Below, piece by piece: positions 33,013 through 46,217 of a stretch of DNA of 64,000 bases (positions within the stretch are counted from its first letter, which is position 1; each line of letters starts with the position of its first letter). The translations under genes were made by a program, and so were the position numbers. The stretch lies in contig CM043945.1 in assembly GCA_014529385.2 (NCBI GenBank), positions 3,260,312-3,324,311 on the forward strand, in the 5' to 3' direction. The notes under the pieces are model-generated. The model saw nothing but the letters and a program-made list of their open reading frames with translations. It did not search any database and had not been told where the DNA came from. The DNA is from Adiantum capillus-veneris. Lineage: Eukaryota; Streptophyta; Polypodiopsida; Polypodiales; Pteridaceae.

Positions 33013-36000
33013 AATTTTAGTTTTGTTGTCGCCAGAAAGCATTTGAAGAAGATTATGAAAGCCTCACCTTTCAATTGTATTTAGCATTTTTTAGAATTCT
33101 TCCAGCATTAGTTGAGTGGATTACTAAATCTTTTGGCCTTTCCCTCCCCTTCTCTTAAAGCAAAGCTAGGTTTTGTGCATTTATGTGATGAGGTCAGACC
33201 GATCTATCAAGTTAGTTTGTTGAGATAATTTTGTGTTTGATCTTTTGAAGAGGTTTGAGAATGGGTCTTTCTAACATGGAGTCCTTTTATCTTCCCTTAC
33301 AGTTGATGAAGGGGGTACTAACTATGAAAACAATTTTCTGAGTTGGGCACACATTTGGCTTAACTGTATATTAGAAAAATAGGCCCCCTGATACAATGGG
33401 GTGCTTCACTCTCATTTTTGGTTGTGTGTGTACATGAGGGGTGAGGGGGATGGAACTATATGCGTAAGGGAGTATAAATGAAGAGAGTCCGTACAAGGTG
33501 CGAGTTGGGTTAGAGAAGGCCATGTATATCTCTCTGTTTGGTTTGCTTATGTTGTAGTCGGATCTCCCAAATTGCCTTGTAAATCTTGGGATTGTTCCTA
33601 CGAAGTTAAAATTTCTGTCCTTCATTATCGATTTGGGCAGCTCTCTGAAAGAAGTCCCTATGTCTATGAATCTCTAGTAATGAGGGACCTGGTTGTCTTT
33701 GATTTTTCCACTCCAATAACACTTATGTGCGGGTTGTCCTTTGAAAACGGATGTATCTCCTTTCCATGTCAGCATGTTTGCATGTCCTTTTGTCCTTGTG
33801 AACTTTTGATGGCCCAATCTCTAGCATGTGAGATGAGACCTTGAGCTATCCAATCACCAACACACTTGGCATATATGTGTCCTTGTGAAGTTGCAATGCT
33901 CATCGATCTTTAGCATGTGAGATGAGACCTTGAGCTATCCAATCACCAACACACTTGGCACACATTTTGTGGCCATTAAATGAAGCCGTCCTCTAGAATA
34001 GTCATGAACTGCTATCTATAATACTCTCTCCTTGATGGAAGAGATGTAATCCATGTCCAGGATGTATAGCTTCTAGAGATTCCATCCAAGGACTCGGTTG
34101 TGAGGGGTGTGTAAATGGTAAGATTGAAAGGGTGAGTCGCTCTATATTTAGACCATGTGTGCTAAACCAGCATATCATATGTGTCTAATATGATGATCTA
34201 GTCTTACTTGCCTCTGCCAGTTGTCTTATTCTTCAAGAGCTATGTGTGAAGGGATATCCTATCGTAGCCCCTTCAATCTTTGGATGAAACATGTTTGTAA
34301 GAAAGCCTCCGCTACCATGGGTGCTATGGCCAACTTTGCCACTTTGATTTGGCTTTCAATCTGTTTCCACCATGAAGTTGTAAGTCAGGTGCCCCCAAAT
34401 TGTTGCTACATGATGAAGATGGTCTTTAGCCCAGGGAATGCACATGACATTACATTACATTAGATGGCATGAGATGAAATGTAACTCAATGTAACTTAGG
34501 TGCATGCATTGGTTACTCCTCCCAAATCCTTCTCTCTTCCTAGGGTTGACCCTTCTTTGTAAGGATGCATGCATGTACTTTTGGCACTATGCGGAGATGC
34601 CGCCTTTCCCATATATCACCAATCTTCAAGCTTAGCTCATGGCTATAACTTGAGCTTCTTTGTATATCTTTCACTTAGTTTAATAATCAAGTTTTTCACT
34701 TTGATTTCACTCTTTTGCTTAAGTGCTTATGATTATGTTGATCACAAATGGTACTTTGCTCAATCCTCCAAGCTCCATACAATTGGTATCATAGCCTAAT
34801 GAGAGTTAATGCATTGCTAACTTATTATGTGTAATTAAGCATTTGTGTCAATGTACTTCTCTAAGCAATAATGGCCTTGATCAATTGCAATTATATTCAT
34901 GGGTATCTAGTCCCTTGAACCACTAATAGCCTTGATTAAGGGAGATTAGCTTTCTCTCTTTGTGCATGTGCTTTTTCTTATTTGCATTATAAAAATCTTA
35001 CTTTGATCCATTTCTTCAATTGGACTCCCTTGAAGCATGCTCAATGCTCAAACAATTGAATGGTATAGTGGATTAATTGTTGGTTGATTCAACCCTTCAT
35101 TTTGTGTGAGTTTAGGCTGATTTTCCAATATTTACACTCTCAATTAGTTTCTCCAAGCTTGTCATAGCCATGCATGTTTATGTGTGTGAATAGAGCTTCT
35201 CCAGACCTCTTGATCAAGCTCTTAAATCTTGATTTTGGAGCTCCATAGCCCACTTAATAAACTTCATTGAATTCACCCCAAAATAGGTGCGTGTGTGGGT
35301 AACCTCTTGCATATTTCTAGATAAGAAGCTTAATTTCTTAGTCTCTCACAAAATCACCCACGTGGTGGGTGGCTAACTTGAGTGTAGCCTATCTTTGGGG
35401 CTTGAGGTTGTGGGTTCGAAAGGGTTGTATTATTTTTGGCAAAAGATAGCGGGTGGATTTCAAGCATGGCGGTAAATTGAAGTAAAGTTTGAGGTTGAGA
35501 TTGTTGGCGCCTTGGCACATGTGGGAAGTATCCTTTTGAAGAGGCATTGGGTGTCAAAAAAAAATATATATTTAATCTTATTCTCAAAAGTGGGTCCGAC
35601 AAACTTGGATCCCATGTGTTGTCTCTCAACCGAGAGTCTTGAAGAGGTGCAAATCTTCTTAAGGGCAGTCTTACACACCTACTAGAAGGCCAACTTCTTA
35701 AGGAGAGGAGGTTCCCACAAAAGAGAGGCAGAGACTTTGATGCTAAGGACATAATTCACACTAATCTTCAACACCAACAATGAGGCTTCAATCAAAAGTA
35801 TCAAGAGGAGCAGTGTTACTAGGAGAAATTCCAAACCAATATGATTATACATTGTCACAATTCTTAGGAGAGAAAGAGTGCACCAAATTCAAGGTGTGAG
35901 GTGCTACTTTAAAGATCAATCCCGGAAGAAAAAGGCCATCACCAACACCAAGAAGATAGTCAAAGATGAAGCCAATGATTGCAAAAAGACACAAAGCAAC

Positions 36001-36913
36001 AATGTAGTCACCTCCTCCACACCTTTGTCTAATCTATCAAGTAGCATACATTAAAGATGTGGTTGATGGTAGAGAAGGGTCGTCTGAAACCGGTCCCCGC
36101 CTAGTGGCTTGTAGGCCCTTGCTCTCTGTGTATGAACTTCGATCTCCGTCCAATAATGCTCCCTATACTTTGTCCAATGTGTGACAACTCATGATGTTTT
36201 GATAGGTGGTCAAGTTAAGAGAATCCTCGGACTTGTGTATAGGCACAATGGTGGCTTAATCCATTGTATTGATAATCCTTTTAGTAATGCTCTATTGAAG
36301 AACAAGCCAATGAATAGGGCAAGAGTGTCTGTGGCGTATATGAGGCATTGGAATCGATGATTGCCTAGGTACCTAATGGAGTCTCCATGCATAGTTATGC
36401 CATCTATGTGGGTCCTCAAAGGAATCAACAAGTGGGGCTCTTGTAGGTGGTGCCATGCCACGGTTGAATCACGGCTTATGAGTAGTCAATACAACCCTAG
36501 CTCTCAAGACTCCTTGAATTTCTGCCTTTGGTGGTGGGTGAGGGTCTTCATCTGTCTGCAAGCCCCTTGGTAGTTTTTGCATGCTGCATATAGATTTGTC
36601 TATATATCTCTTTGTACCCATCATCATACCTTCGGTTATGGGGCATACATAGTATGCGAGCATGTGGTGCATCACGAGTGAGTTTGGTGTGGGAAGTACT
36701 AAGGGCTAGCACATGAAAACTGGAAGAGATCTTAGGTGAATGTTTGAAGTAGTGATGAGAGTTCTAGATGGTAAATACCATCATAGATGTGATGAGTGTA
36801 GATATGAGAAAAACCGTGTGAGAAGTATATGGTGGTGTGTGGGGTACATGTAGGTGGTATGCACAGTAGGCACGTGATGTCAAGGGAGAGTGAGATGTAA
36901 GTATGATCAACAT
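33013..36913. other. AT-rich intergenic or decayed transposon DNA
   Basis: No gene is supported. A 50-bp direct repeat occurs at 33822-33871 and 33911-33960. TTGGTATCATAGCC at 34785-34798 resembles a copia Met primer site with one change, preceded by a CA, so an old LTR may end near 34784. No gag or pol follows it in readable form. Short open frames in this stretch show no domain. Confidence 0.5.
33822..33960. repeat. 50-bp direct repeat, 89-bp period
   Basis: TAGCATGTGAGATGAGACC...ACACACTTGGCA occurs twice with no mismatch I can see, separated by 39 bp. Confidence 0.85.
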
Positions 36914-37679
36914 TTTTGGAATTAGGGTTGCAAAGATGTACACACAAATGGAGAAGATGAAGAAGCTCAAGGCACACAACAAAGAGTGTATTGCTTAGTG
37001 CACAAATAGAAAGATTAGCCCTAGAGTGATGGGTGCATATATAATGCACAAAATAAAAAACCTCCTAGTGAGGAAAAAGTGCCCTGGAAGGCCTAAGTGT
37101 GTTCACACACAACACTACCACATAAATGGTAACAAATTCCCCCCTTGGAGGGATGCAGTGAACGAGAGCTGGCACATAGTGTATAGGGAAGTGACATGCC
37201 CTACATACATAACCAATCCACAAAGGGAAGCAAGCCCAAAGCTTTGCGGAAAGCTTCATAATCACTCCTATTGAGAGTCTCCGTTTGACATAGTGATAAT
37301 GCACCTCAATGTGCATTGTGCAAGCATGAAAAATTGGGTTCCTTACGACTACCAATGCACTCTGACTGTCAATGTGGACGACGTTGGCAGTGTCTTGTCC
37401 AACAACCAAACCAACCATAAGGTGTTTGAGCGATACACGGTCAACCGTAGCTATGAAGACTACCTTGTACTCAACCTTACAACTGGAAGTGGCGAGAGTA
37501 GGTTGCCTCTTGATTAACCATGATATTCATGAATTGCCAAGCATGAAAACAAAAACAACTTGTGGACAGGTGTGTCATAACAACTAGTAGTGAAATATCT
37601 TTTTAGCAACTTTATAATGCTTAGACCCTGTGTTATGCATACATATATATGCTACCCTGTGAGAAAAAATTAAATATTG
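36914..37679 (-). mobile_element. Copia relic, 3' part (same family as L), cut by F
   Basis: 36914-37134 matches the LTR of element L (59598-59825): both share the inner words GGGTTGCA, GTGTTCACACACA and the end GGTAACA. 37135-37679 matches the RNase H end of L on the minus strand, for example DSQSALVVVRNPIFHA and HIEVHYHYVKRRL. Match stops at 37679, where element F begins. The rest of the same family reappears at 43058 on the other side of F, so both are probably one disrupted element with its middle deleted. Confidence 0.78.
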
Positions 37680-37910
37680 TGTTAGGGTACTAATGATTAA
37701 CTTATTATTTGGATATAATGAAAGAATAAGTAGCAATGAGTATTACTCTAATCAAGAGCTCCACCACATCTCGTCTCCTGCTGCATTGCACTCGCGCACT
37801 TGCATGCACGCGCTCCCGCAATGCCTCACACGTGGCATCAAAGCAAGAGGGAGGGTGGCAGAAGCTTCACGTCTATGGACTTCGAGTACAAGTTAAGGCT
37901 CAAAGCTTTA

Positions 37911-37987
<77 letters not shown>

Positions 37988-38873
37988 CATTGAGTACTGG
38001 AGATTCAAATAGATACACAAAAGTGCTAATTACTCAGCAAGACAACGTTGAAATCTCTCTTAGTGACTCTCCTTTTGCAGTAGCACTACATGCAAAACCA
38101 GATAGCACTAGGAAATTTCAAGGCAAAGGTAGCGTTGAAAGACAAAAGCACAAATTTTTTGAATAGCACTAAGTGAGTTTACCCAGTAGTGTTGGAGTTT
38201 TCTGTGCAATAGCGTTGGACTACTATGAGGTTTGGAAATAAGCAGTAGTGCTACAGAGAGAGCAAACATAGCGTTGGAGATTCTCGGAGTCTCTGTAGTG
38301 CTATAGTGAGAGCAAGCAAAGAGAGCAGCAAGAGCGTGAGCTCTCGGGTGTTTACAAGCAACAAAAAGTGTGTCTGCACCCGTGCACACACATACACACA
38401 CACCTTTGACAAGGAAAAGTTATGTGCAACAAGGCTGATTGTATAAGGATTTGCGAGCAAGTTTTTTGAGCAAGTTTTACGTGGCTTGTGGGGTGTTGTG
38501 CAGGGCTCTCATTGGGCTGTTGTTTGTTAGGCCGCGTGGTCTTTGTAGAGCCAGAGCGTGCTATTGCACTTTGGGCTTCTTTGTGCAGGGTGATGATATC
38601 TCTTTCGTGTATGCCATTTGGGGGTTTATTTGATTGCCTTGCAGGTTATGCTTGTGTTGTTCACATGTTGGCTGCCTTGAGATTTTGATCTCCAAACAGA
38701 GGAGACTATTGTATTTTTTCCGCGAGTCGTCCATACGCGTTCTTGGCACACTTAATTGTTCACATAGTGATTTTGTTGCATTTTTTTAAAGGTTTCGCTC
38801 CCGTTACATTGGAACTTTGTCAAAATTCTCTTAAAAAAATTGCCATAAGTCTTTTGTCACATTCTCTCAAACT
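37680..38873 (+). repeat. 5' LTR and leader of F, with (GA)n array
   Basis: The LTR start at 37680 aligns with 42952-43057; its end cannot be fixed because the 3' LTR is truncated. A GA array of about 35 units occupies 37914-37984. I could not find a clear primer-binding site before the gag start at 38874. Confidence 0.65.
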
Positions 38874-39826
38874 ATGGCTACTAGTAGTGCTTCGGACAAG
38901 GATGAGTTGTACATTAAGAAGTTTGATGGCACACACTTTGCAATCTGGAAGCAGCATATGCATGATGTGTTGATCAATAAGGGTTTGATAAAGCAATTGC
39001 GTGAGAGAAAAGAGAATGCATACACTGATCGTGAGTGGGAAGATTTAAATGAGCGTGCTATGGCGACCATTTTCCTGCATCTTGGTGAATCTGTTTACTT
39101 CACAATAATGGATAAAGCCGATGCCAAACATTTATGGGATGCCTTATGTGCAGCATGGGATGGTAAAAAAGCCTCAAATATGGTCCTTTTCATGAAGAAA
39201 CTTATGCACATGAACATGAAAGAAAGCATCATCATTAGCTCTTATTTGAATGAGTTCAACAATGTCTTTTTGCAATTTACTTTTAAAGTGCTTAGCTTTG
39301 ATGATGAGATGAAGGCCATCTTCTTGCTATGTTCGTTACCATCGTCATATGGGATACGTTCAATACAGCCATAAGTAACTCAACACCTATCGGGAAGCTA
39401 GTGTTCAATGATGTTACTAGAATGTTTCTTATTGAGGAGATTAGACGTTAGTCTCTTGATGTGAGTGGGCATGGTGATGCGTATATGGCTAGTGGCAGTC
39501 GTGACAAGACAAGGCAGCGTGGTCGCTAGTCACGATCGTTCTGAAAATTGCAAGAATAATCTTAGCAAGAGTCGTGGAAGAGACATGAAGAACGTTGAAT
39601 GTTATAATAGTCATAAAAAAGGACATGTAAATAAGGATTTCCATGCATTACAACGCAAAAAGGGCAAAGAAAAAGTGAATTCTCACACACCTAAGAGCAT
39701 TGTGAAGATAGAAGAACTTAATGTTGTCGAGTCTGCAGCTGTTGGGACTGTTAATAATGTGGTGATCTTCAACTCATATTTGAGTCCCGATACATTGTTA
39801 GCTCTTGACGAGTGTTTTGCCTAGAA
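38874..39826 (+). pseudogene. Copia F gag
   Basis: From ATG 38874 (MATSSASDKDELYIKKFDGTH) the frame gives a typical copia gag: FAIWKQHMHDVL, WDALCAAWDGK and IFLLCSLPSSY, ending at a stop at 39372-39374. Fragments continue in other frames. At about 39595-39650 is a damaged zinc knuckle (CYNSHKKGHVNKDF, with the second and last cysteines lost). Gag would form the particle shell. Confidence 0.85.
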
Positions 39827-41100
39827 TTGGATTATGGACTCAGGTGCTAGCTTTCATGTGACTCCTCATAAGGAGTGTTTTTCCACATATACTGTTGCAA
39901 ATGGTATAATGAAGCTGGGTAGTTCTTATGAGCTTGACATATGCGGAATTTGTATGCATAGTGGCATCAAATTTATGCTGCAAAGTGTCAAACATGTACC
40001 CGAGTTGCATCTATAGAGTCGTGGCATAGCCGATTGGAACATATGAGTCTAAAAAGAATGAAGGTACTGCAACATCCTAGTTATATCCTTGTGTTAGATT
40101 ACTTTGATTTTCTTTATATGAGCATTGTATTTATGGAAAGCAGACTAAGTTGACCACAACTCCTTTAGACAAGGAATTAGAAAGCCCTGTAGATCTTGTT
40201 CATAGAAACTTATACAAACCTATGCATGTTAAGTCTCTAGGGGGGGCACTATACTTCCTAACATTCATAGATGAATCTACTAGGAAGGTGTGGGTTTATC
40301 ACTTGAAGCAGAAGAGCGGTCTTTAGTGTCTTTTAGAAGTTCTTAACATTGATAGAAAATCAATCAGGTAAAAATATTAAAGCTTTACAAACTGACAATG
40401 GATGTGAATACATCTCCTCTGAGTTCATAGATTTCTACAGTAAACAAGGCATTAGAAGACAGTTCAATGCGCCTTACGCACCTGCTCAGAACAGTGTGGC
40501 AGAAAGGATGAATAACAATACCTAGGAACGAGTCACTTCTATGTTGTTCATGGCCACTTTACCTCAGAAGTTTTGGGGGGAAGCCGTTATGATAGCTGTT
40601 TACTTGATAAACCGCTCATCTAGTACACCATTGAAGTACAAAATTCCACAAGAGATGTGGATGGGCAAACAACCTAATTACAATAGGTTACGTGTATTTG
40701 GGTGTGAGGCAGTCTCACATGTATCAAAAGAGCTTAGGTAGAAGTTAGATCCCAAATCTCACAAGTGGATATGGTGAGGACAAAGAGAGGGGATATCATC
40801 TTTGGCACTCGGAATCTAAGAAGGTCATATGCAGTTCACATGTGATATTCAATGAGTCTAAGATGCATAGATAGCCAATGAAAGAGATTGAATATTTCAC
40901 AGTCAGGTTTGAGAATGTTGCCTCACCATTAGTTATGCAGAGTGCTGGAAGTGCTACGGATGCACCTTCCACTAGCACACAAACAAATGTTGCTCAATCC
41001 AGCAGTCAGGCACTTAGAAGACCTACTCGTGTATCTCGTGCACCTAAGTGTTTTTAGCCAAGACTAAACTATTTGTTAGTCACTGACTGCGGTGAGTTCA
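39827..41100 (+). pseudogene. Copia F protease and integrase
   Basis: The protease active site is in WIMDSGASFHVT (about 39827-39862) and the domain ends HVPELHL. The integrase pieces are broken: the zinc-binding part near 40020-40140, FLTFIDESTRKVWVYHL near 40258, the QTDNG-like stretch near 40390, VAERMNNNT-like near 40497, and AVMIAVYLINRSSSTPLKYKIPQEMW at 40573-40660. Stops are frequent, including TAG near 40524 and 40739. Confidence 0.8.
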
Positions 41101-42871
41101 CTTGTTATGAAGAAGCTATTCAGATGGAAGATAGCATGAAGTGGGAGTAGGCTATGCAGTTATGCAGAATGCTGGAAGTGCTATTGATGCACCTTCCAAT
41201 AGTACATAAACAAATGTTGCTCAATCTAGCAGTTAGGCACTTAGAAGACCTATTCGTGTATCTTGTGCACCTAAGCATTTTTAGCCAGGACTACACTATT
41301 TGTCAGTCATTGACTGCAGTGAGCCCACTTGTTATAAAGAAGCTATTAAAATGGAAGATAGCGTGAAGTGGGAGCAAGCTAATGTAGTTTGAGTATAACT
41401 CGATCTTAGCCAATGAGACTTGGGAATTGAAAGATTTACCATACGATAAACAAGCATTCCCTTGCAAATGAGTGTACAAGAAAAAATACATGGCAAAAGA
41501 TCCCGAGCCTAAGTATAAGGCTAGATTGGTTGCTAAAGGATTCAAGCAGAAGAAAGGGGTAGATTTTGATGAGATCTTTCAGATGAATACACTGTGTCTT
41601 GTGATTGGTTTAGTAGCCATAGGTCCAAATGGATGTGAAGACGACATTTCTTCATGGAGGTATTGAAGATGATGTCTACATGAAGCAACCAAAAGGTTTT
41701 GAGATAAAGTGTGAGAAGCGAACAAGGGTAGAACTGGTGTGTAGACTCAAGAAAGCTTTGTATAGATAAAAGCAAGGCTCAAGGTGATGGTACATTAAGT
41801 TTGATATGTACATTTAGTCCCAAGTTTATGTACCTAGCCAAGAGGATCACTTCTTGTACACAATGAGGTTAAACAATGGTTCCCTCATTATTCTAATCTT
41901 GTACTTGGATGATATGCTTATAGTCGAGAAGTCAAAATATGAGATTGCACTTCTCAAGGATGCCTTAAGCAACCAATTTTCCATGAAAGATTTGGGCGAT
42001 GCACATCACTTTCTTGGTATGTGTATCAAGAGAGATTATAAGTGTGGAATACTTGAACTATCACAAGAAGAGTATATTCACAAGGTCTTGCAATGTTTTA
42101 ACATGCAAGGGGGGAAGACATTGAGTACCCCAATGGTTGCATATGTAGAACTTAGCAAGAATGATTTCCCTAAATCGGACGTTGAAAAGATAGAGATGGA
42201 AAAGGTGCCATACTATTCGACAGTTGTTGACAGTCTCATGTTCACCATGGTTAGCACACGAGTAGACATTGCATTTATAGTGGGAGTGGTCAGCATGTAT
42301 ATGGAAATCTGTGCAAAAAGCATTAAAAATCATTGAAGCATATCTTGAGATACATCAAGGGTTCAATCAACAAGTGCTTATGTTTTGGAAACAGTGATGC
42401 ATCCATAGTTGGATACATTGATTCTGATTATGCGAGTTGTGTGGACACTAGGAGATTCACATTTGGAAACATTTTCTTATTTGCTAGAGAGGTAATATCT
42501 TGGAGATCATGTCTCCAAAATTTTACTTTGTCTTCCACCTTTGAGGTTGAGTATGTTGTAGTTTTAGTGCCAGCAAGGAAGTTGTGTGGTTATCTTGTCT
42601 AGTGAGAGACCTTGGTTTACACTAGACTCCAGTGTTACATTGTGATAGCCAGAGTGCGATTGCATTAGCAAAGAACCCCATGTTTCATTCCAAATCGAAA
42701 CACATCAAGGTTAGGTATCATGTGATACGGGATATTTTGGCTAGCAAACACATCAAGTTAGCCAAAGTCCACACGGATGAGAACCCAGTGGATGCTCTGA
42801 CAAAGAGTCTATCTTTAGAGGGGTTTGGTACATTGCATATAGATGATGGGCATAGGCTGAAGATATGGTGA
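41100..42871 (+). pseudogene. Copia F RT and RNase H
   Basis: A segment near 40925-41060 is repeated imperfectly at 41160-41290 (both contain GCACCTTCCA and TTTTTAGCCA), a local duplication. RT motifs: KYKARLVAKGFKQKKGVDF, then YLDD in LILYLDDMLIV (about 41890-41925) and YFLGM-type HFLGM. RNase H: YIDSDYASCVDTRR, LHCDSQSAIALAKNPMFH and a final frame to TGA 42869-42871. The YLDD box replaces the usual copia YVDD. Confidence 0.85.
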
Positions 42872-42951
42872 TTCTTCACACTTGTATAGTTGTACACACT
42901 AACCCTTACGTTTATAGCCACTTGGGCCACGTTGGCCTTCAAGTGGGAGAT

Positions 42952-43057
42952 TGTTAGGGTTTAGGCCAATTGGCCAATTGCCCCTCACTAATGATTAACT
43001 TTTTCTTTGGATATTTTGAAAGAATAAGGAGTAGCAAGTACTACTTCTCACCAAGAG
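42952..43057 (+). repeat. 3' LTR of F, truncated
   Basis: About 106 bp beginning TGTTAGGGTTTAGG. Homology with the 5' LTR ends at CCAAGAG (43051-43057), and L-family copia sequence follows at once. Confidence 0.75.
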
Positions 43058-43643
43058 CCCTTTGGAAACTTTGAATGTTGCATCTTACCCAAAATACAGC
43101 CTTCACAAACATGCTTAGAAGGTGCTTGAAGAGGTGGAAAAGAAGCAACCATGTTATATTTTTGTAGATGCAACAAATTGGAAAAATTAAAAGGACCAAA
43201 ACATGCACGCCAAAGTATTGCATCTGAAATATTCTTTGGATCCACAACTGCATTTGAAAAAAATTTCCTATACTTGTCATACAAAGTGAGCTTATACAAT
43301 CCACATCACAAAATGTCAGATGCAACAACTTCATCACCAAAATTGAGGCCATGAATTGCATATTTGCCACCCACAAATTTGACAAGACGACCAAGTCTTG
43401 CAATTGCAGATACAGACAAAACGTTCATTTTGATCTCTGGTACATAAACTGCATCAACAAGTGTGAAAGAGATACCATTCATAGTAGTTAGCACAATATT
43501 TCCAACTCCCATGACCGGATAAGAGGCATTGTTGGCACAAGTGACCATATTCCTATGAGGGATAGCCTTGAGAGAGGCAAACAAAGTCATGATGCAAAGT
43601 AATGTGCTTTCTAGCACCACTATGAAAGTACTAAACACATTAT
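43058..43643 (-). pseudogene. Copia relic (L family): integrase N-terminus and protease
   Basis: Minus-strand frames read MYKLTLYDKYRKFFSNAV, then CEGCILGKMQHSKFP (integrase zinc region), preceded by protease-region sequence with TCANNASYPVMGVGNIVL and YVPEIKMNVLSVSAIARLG. All align with L at 63095-63640. The relic is cut by F at 43057 and by H at 43643 and resumes at 46589. Confidence 0.85.
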
Positions 43644-44016
43644 TGGGGTAAGCCTAGCTTATCCTAGCTTATGGAGCCTTTTCTTAGCTCCCCATGACCA
43701 TGTACACATCCCAAATGATGCCCATATATGTATACATGACCCATGGACCTTTCTAGAATCTTTCCAAGTGCATAAGAAGCAAAATAGGAGATCAAAACAG
43801 ACCCTAAAAAGGTGCATACGGGTTCTCCACTTTTTAAACCTCTTTTGGGCGATACTTTAGCCTTCTCACACCTCATCTATGATATAAGAAACAAACTCTA
43901 GCCTATGCCTATATAAGAGGCTCTCATGTACTAAGTTTTATGATGAATTGAAGCTTAACTATGTTCTATTTCACCCATGAATGGCTCACTTTGTTATCCC
44001 CCTTAACCTATCGTCA
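43644..44016 (+). repeat. 5' LTR of H
   Basis: Paired with 46218-46588. TATATAAGAGGCTCTCATG near 43910 is a good TATA box and is kept in the other LTR near 46490. Confidence 0.82.
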
Positions 44017-45197
44017 TGTGGTTTTAGAGCCTTGGTAATGATTAGTACCCACTAATCATCTTGGTAGATCTTAGGCATCTTACTATCTCCACGCTAAATC
44101 TAGTGTGCACACACACACACACACATTTTGATCGTCATTCAATGTTTCCCTCTTTGTCCTCTAATAAAACTCTTAATTGGAAGCTAATCAAGATTGGGCA
44201 AGTTTTTGGAAAGACCAATTGGCCACTACCTTTCTTGATCAATGAGATTTTGATTAGTTTTAGTAATTAGGCTTTTATTTGTCTCTCATTAACTCCCTTT
44301 TGTTTAGTCCAATCAATTTGAATTAGGAAGCATATCTCAGTTCATCAAGCACATCATTTGATAGCCCCTTGCAAGAGCTCTCCAATGCACCTTCAATTGA
44401 AGCTCACCATTTGGCCAAGATTGAGCCTTGATAATAATTTTGGTATTATTAGGTGTGTGTGTGTCCCCTTGTGCACTACTGCCAAAAACAACTCATAAAG
44501 TCCTTTTTCGGAGAAGACCACGTGCAATGGTCCATGAACAAGTGGTCTAGGGCACCATATATAGGGCATTCGATCGTGGGGATTGATCTCAACTCATGCA
44601 TGCTATTTTTACAAGGATGGCAAGCTGAGCGAAAGCAAACAGTTGTGCTTAATTGTAGCCCATAAGGGTTTTGGGTCCGATCGGATAGGCTCATTGAACC
44701 CACCGACATGTAGGTCTTTTTTGCGCCAGTCAATCCCTTTGCTCCGGTCTACCTCCAATGACCGTCTGCTATTTCCAACCATCATCGCTCACCACCGGCC
44801 AATCAATGCCTGTACCCAAGGGGGACTTCTCATAAGCTTCATCCACCAAGGTCATCAAGGGGCATTTCCTACCAACATTCACCACTGTGTGTCAAATGCA
44901 TTAGATCTCTTGGTCTCTGGAGGGCTCTTCCATTGTAGAAAACCACAAAGAAATGAAGAAAAAAACTCAAGTAATTTTTCACAAAGAATTAATTCTCAAA
45001 CTCCAAAGGCTTGTGAAGAGGTGCTTCACAACGGTGAAGAGTGATGTCACGAGACACAATTTTTAAAAAAAAAACAATTCCCACTTGAAATGTATGCGAT
45101 CTTCCCATGGGTATGAAGCTAATTGTCTTGTACTCTAGACAATAGAGACCACCAAGGGAGTCCCTTAATAAAAACCTCTCTCACACACAATCACGCC
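44017..45197 (+). other. Leader region of H
   Basis: About 1.2 kb between the primer site and gag. It contains a short CA run at 44107-44124 but no supported gene. Confidence 0.6.
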
Positions 45198-46052
45198 ATG
45201 GGGAAAAACGATCTAAGCAAGTTCAATGGAAAAGGATTTCACATTTGGCAAGTAAAACTCAAGGGATATCTCATGAAAAAAGGGGCTATGGAGTGTGGTG
45301 AGGCCAATGGGTGATGGAGAGACTAGCACATCACAATTTCAAAGTTGTAATAAACAAGCACTTGTCATCATCCTCATAGTACTTCATGATAATTTTGTGC
45401 ATTACTCAGATGAAGCCACTACCACTCTTACTGCATGGCAAACCCTAGAAATATTTCTTGGAGCTAAAGGAAAGCACTCAAAAAATTCATTGAAAATGCA
45501 ATCATACGGGCTCATGCTGAGGAGTGATGAGGATATCTCTAGTCCCATTAATAGGCTTAAAATAATTTGCACACAATTGGTGTATATATAGTCGATTGTT
45601 GAAGAAGAAGACCAAGTAGTTGTGCTATTGAAGGCCCTTCCTACGGAATATGATCAAATTGTAAGTGTGCCCAAAAAAAAGGAACCAATATCCTCACTTG
45701 AAACTGTCATTAATTTTCTACAAGAAGAAGATAAGGAGATCAACAAAAGCAAAAAGGAATCAACAGCAAATGGAGCGTATGCTATAACCTCCTCAAAGAA
45801 GAGACACACACATTGCAACAGAACCAACCACTAGTCCAAGGATTGCTTCAAAGTTAAAGAATGCCAACATTGTGGAAGGATAGGGCATCAACCATTCCGC
45901 TACTTCTATAGGAACACCAATCAAAGACAAAACGATGGCAATGAAAGGACCATGGAGAACAGATACAAAGATCAAGGCAAGGCAAAGGTAAACCTAATTG
46001 AAGAACATGATCATGAAGATGAAGACACTCTTGGACAGTCTCTCATTACCTA
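45198..46052 (+). pseudogene. Gag of H
   Basis: ATG 45198 gives MGKNDLSKFNGKGFHIWQVK, the copia gag N-terminus. TGA 45312-45314 and a frameshift lead to QALVIILIVLHDNFVHY and AWQTLEIFLGAKGK. TAG 45589-45591 is followed by VVVLLKALPTEYDQIV. Two zinc knuckles come next: one damaged with an in-frame TAG at about 45832, and CQHCGRIGHQPFRY (about 45865), which has lost its last cysteine. The frame ends at TAA near 46050. No protease motif follows. Confidence 0.8.
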
Positions 46053-46217
46053 AACACATGTGCTCTAACATGTAATCAAACCCTGAGATTTGTATCCTAG
46101 TGAATCTTGTTGATGAATCCAATTGAGAACCACCATGATGAATCATGTGAGCCTTGTAGATGTATATAAGATGTTCCTAGAGGCATATGAATAATCTAGG
46201 CTTAGGAGTGCATATTT

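Larger units (their letters stand above)
37680..43057 (+). mobile_element. Ty1/copia element F, old and heavily mutated
   Basis: The 5' LTR begins near 37680 (TGTTAGGGT) and the 3' LTR at 42952 with the same start; the shared part is only about 100 bp because the 3' copy is truncated at 43057. Between them, on the plus strand, are gag, protease, integrase, RT and RNase H in copia order. GTGGGAGAT, the usual copia purine tract, lies at 42943-42951. Many stops and frameshifts show long inactivity. Confidence 0.88.

Noticed and set aside
34785-34798. Functional copia element starting at a Met primer-like site
   Set aside because: The primer site has a substitution and no readable gag-pol or second LTR follows before 36914.
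36090-36570. Host gene fragment with short open frames
   Set aside because: Frames are short, no domain or splice pattern is seen, and the region is surrounded by transposon relics.
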